From Flavobacteriaceae bacterium (GTDB lineage Bacteria > Bacteroidota > Bacteroidia > Flavobacteriales > Flavobacteriaceae), in NCBI GenBank assembly GCA_947377425.1, contig CANCFZ010000115.1:1-7768 (forward strand): DNA of 7,768 bases. Reading direction: 5' to 3'. The position numbers and the translations under genes are program-made. Below are positions 6,238 to 7,768 of this stretch, in pieces; the stretch's first letter is position 1, and each line of letters begins with the position of its first letter. The notes below the pieces were generated by a model, which saw only the letters and a program-made list of their open reading frames with translations, was not told the DNA's origin and searched no databases.

Positions 6238-7644
6238 TTAACCTGAAATTGCATTTTTATCGGTAATAAATAAATTACAGAATCCCGCAATAATTAGTGA
6301 AATACCTGCTAAAAGCATGGCGTTGATATGCTCTTCTCCAATTAATTTATATAAATAATTAATTCCACCAAGAGCAGCAATAATTTGAGGAATTACTATA
6401 AACATATTGAATAATCCCATCATCATACCCATTTTTTTTGGATTTACTGAACTTGATAGCATTGCATACGGCATTGATAAAATACTTCCCCAAGAAAATC
6501 CAATTAATATAAATGAAAACAGCAATGTTGAAGGAGTTGCATAGAACATATAAATAAAACCTAATCCACCAAGAATTAATGATGCCATGTGGATGTATTT
6601 TCTATTAATCTTGTTTTTCATTGTGTAAAAAGTAAGCAATAATGCAAATGCCATTGACGATAATCCATAAACACCTGTAGCGGAGCCTACTAAATCGGCT
6701 GCGTTGTTATAAACTTTATCTTTGTCTTTGTATTCATTTTCTTTGGTAGTGTTAAGGTAAATAACTTCTTCTTTATTGTTTTTTAACACATTACCTTTCA
6801 AGTCTAATTGTGCATATACTTTAACATCAGGTTTTGGAGAGTTGTAAACATGTTCTGTTAATGCAGGAGTAGATAAACTCCACATAGTAAAAAAAGCAAA
6901 CCAACTAAAAAATTGAATTAATCCCAATTTTTTCATAGTTGAAGGCATTTCTTTTAAGCTTGCTACTAAATCTGGTATAAATCTGTTCTCTTTTTTCTCT
7001 GAAAAAAACTTTTCTAAATCTTGCGGAGGATCTTCTTTTGTTGTGAAAATTGTAAATAAGATACTGCTAATAAAAACAAAAGCTCCAACAGAAAAAGCAA
7101 CAACAACAGATGGTGGAATTACTCCAGCAGCAGCTTCATTTGTAACGCCTAATTTGTTAACTAACCAAGGTAAATTACTTGCAATCCAAGTTCCAATTCC
7201 GATAATAAGTGTTTGAATTACAAATCCATTAGAACGTTGTGGTTCAGGAAGTTTGTCCGCAACTAAAGCACGAAATGGCTCCATACTAATGTTTATTGAA
7301 GAATCTAAAATCCATAACAATCCTGCAGCAACCCATAAAACTGGAGAATGGGGCATAAAAAATAAAGTTATAGAGGCTAAAATTGCTCCAATAAGAAAAA
7401 ATGGTTTTCTTCTGCCGAATTTTGGACTCCAAGTATTATCAGATAGGTATCCAATTATAGGTTGAACTAAAAGGCCTGTTAAAGGAGCAGCCACCCATAA
7501 ACCAGGTATGCTGTCAACATCTGCTCCAAGAGTTTGAAATATTCTAGACATAAATCCGCCCTGAAGGGCAAATCCAAATTGTATTCCTAAAAACCCGAAA
7601 CTCATGTTCCAGATTTGCCAGAAACTTAATTTACGCTTTTCCAT
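6238..7644 (-). CDS. MFS sugar transporter, SLC45-like, probable maltose permease
   Basis: The 468-residue protein has about 12 hydrophobic segments, roughly at 10-30, 47-67, 82-98, 103-120, 140-160, 178-200, 241-262, 321-342, 352-370, 372-395, 404-425 and 441-461, so it is an inner-membrane carrier. The loop between segments 2 and 3, GYLSDNTWSPKFGRRKP (65-81), is the MFS motif in the form found in SLC45/sucrose-maltose-type symporters. ISMEPFRALVADKLP (119-133) is a second conserved block after segment 4. The central cytoplasmic loop (about 201-240) is charged. An unusually long polar loop (about 263-320) lies between segments 7 and 8. As the first gene of a run with maltose phosphorylase and pgmB, its likely substrate is maltose or a short maltodextrin, probably with a cation. 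Substrate is inferred from context. The start at 7644 is supported by the MEKRKLSFWQIWNMSFGF opening, typical of flavobacterial homologues. Confidence 0.9.
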   Translation of the reverse strand: MEKRKLSFWQIWNMSFGFLGIQFGFALQGGFMSRIFQTLGADVDSIPGLWVAAPLTGLLVQPIIGYLSDNTWSPKFGRRKPFFLIGAILASITLFFMPHSPVLWVAAGLLWILDSSINISMEPFRALVADKLPEPQRSNGFVIQTLIIGIGTWIASNLPWLVNKLGVTNEAAAGVIPPSVVVAFSVGAFVFISSILFTIFTTKEDPPQDLEKFFSEKKENRFIPDLVASLKEMPSTMKKLGLIQFFSWFAFFTMWSLSTPALTEHVYNSPKPDVKVYAQLDLKGNVLKNNKEEVIYLNTTKENEYKDKDKVYNNAADLVGSATGVYGLSSMAFALLLTFYTMKNKINRKYIHMASLILGGLGFIYMFYATPSTLLFSFILIGFSWGSILSMPYAMLSSSVNPKKMGMMMGLFNMFIVIPQIIAALGGINYLYKLIGEEHINAMLLAGISLIIAGFCNLFITDKNAISG

Positions 7645-7686
7645 TATCGTATTTTATTGGTTGGTACGATAAGCGATTTGCTTATC
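7644..7686 (-). promoter_or_regulatory. Leader with two overlapping inverted repeats before the transporter gene
   Basis: GATAAGC (7668-7674) and GCTTATC (7680-7686) form a perfect 7-bp inverted repeat with a 5-base spacer. TTATCGTA (7644-7651) and TACGATAA (7665-7672) form a perfect 8-bp inverted repeat with a 13-base spacer, whose left arm includes the first base of the start codon (ATG at 7644-7642). The two repeats share 7668-7672, so they cannot form at the same time in RNA. They could be operator half-sites for a regulator or an RNA hairpin that hides the start. Repeats this short in AT-rich DNA can arise by chance. Confidence 0.4.
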
Positions 7687-7768
7687 AAAACTTATTTTTA
7701 TTTTCGAAGTAAAGTATAAGCTTTAATAATTGGCGTAAATATATTAAAAATTTTATATTTATTTATTT
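7686..7768 (-). promoter_or_regulatory. AT-rich upstream region, probable operon promoter
   Basis: This is the only long non-coding stretch before the first gene, so the operon promoter is most likely here. On the minus strand TAAGTTTTG (7694 down to 7686) resembles the Bacteroidota -7 element TAnnTTTG but with one extra base, and no TTG is seen at the expected -33 distance; the assignment is weak. An imperfect palindrome centred on TTCGAA (7703-7708) is a possible operator. The far end (7736-7768) is almost pure A/T and no start codon for a divergent gene is seen. Confidence 0.3.

Noticed and set aside
6228..6290. Longer PgmB start at 6290
   Set aside because: It would overlap the transporter by 53 bases and add 21 residues not found in the family; the ATG at 6227 places FIFDLDG at the usual distance from the N-terminus.
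7710..7725. TAAAG / CTTTA inverted repeat in the upstream region
   Set aside because: A 5-bp repeat in AT-rich DNA is expected by chance and has no supporting context.

Overview
The window is AT-rich and all five protein-coding genes lie on the minus strand. Several traits point to Bacteroidota, most likely Flavobacterium or a close relative. The two exported enzymes have signal peptides ending in F-A-Q, start codons follow A-rich stretches rather than Shine-Dalgarno sequences, and the gene set is a known flavobacterial maltose/maltodextrin arrangement. I assign the genus by general resemblance only; no search was run.

The transcription order runs from right to left. A 124-bp non-coding leader (7645-7768) precedes a major facilitator sugar transporter of the SLC45/maltose type (6238-7644). 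Ten bases later comes beta-phosphoglucomutase (pgmB, 5571-6227). An 80-bp gap with four tandem octamers leads to a GH65 maltose phosphorylase (3187-5490). A 65-bp gap filled by a terminator-like palindrome leads to a secreted GH13 cyclomaltodextrinase/neopullulanase-type amylase (1289-3121). A 74-bp gap then leads to a secreted GH31 enzyme (1-1214), cut by the window edge just after its catalytic nucleophile.

The genes fit one pathway. The two exported enzymes trim or rearrange alpha-glucan oligosaccharides outside the cytoplasm. The transporter brings maltose across the inner membrane. Cytoplasmic GH65 phosphorolyses maltose to beta-glucose 1-phosphate and glucose, and PgmB isomerises beta-glucose 1-phosphate to glucose 6-phosphate, saving one ATP per maltose. 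No SusC/SusD pair or regulator is visible; these could lie outside the window.

The protein content is ordinary for this kind of locus and I see no undescribed system. The parts worth a second look are non-coding: a leader with two overlapping, mutually exclusive inverted repeats, one reaching the first base of the start codon; a 15-bp perfect stem followed by T residues between GH65 and GH13; and the octamer array abutting the GH65 start. The GH31 nucleophile motif, which resembles GH31 4-alpha-glucosyltransferases more than ordinary alpha-glucosidases, and a long polar loop in the transporter are the main protein-level points. No gap exceeds 124 bases, and I saw no RNA genes, insertion sequences or CRISPR arrays.
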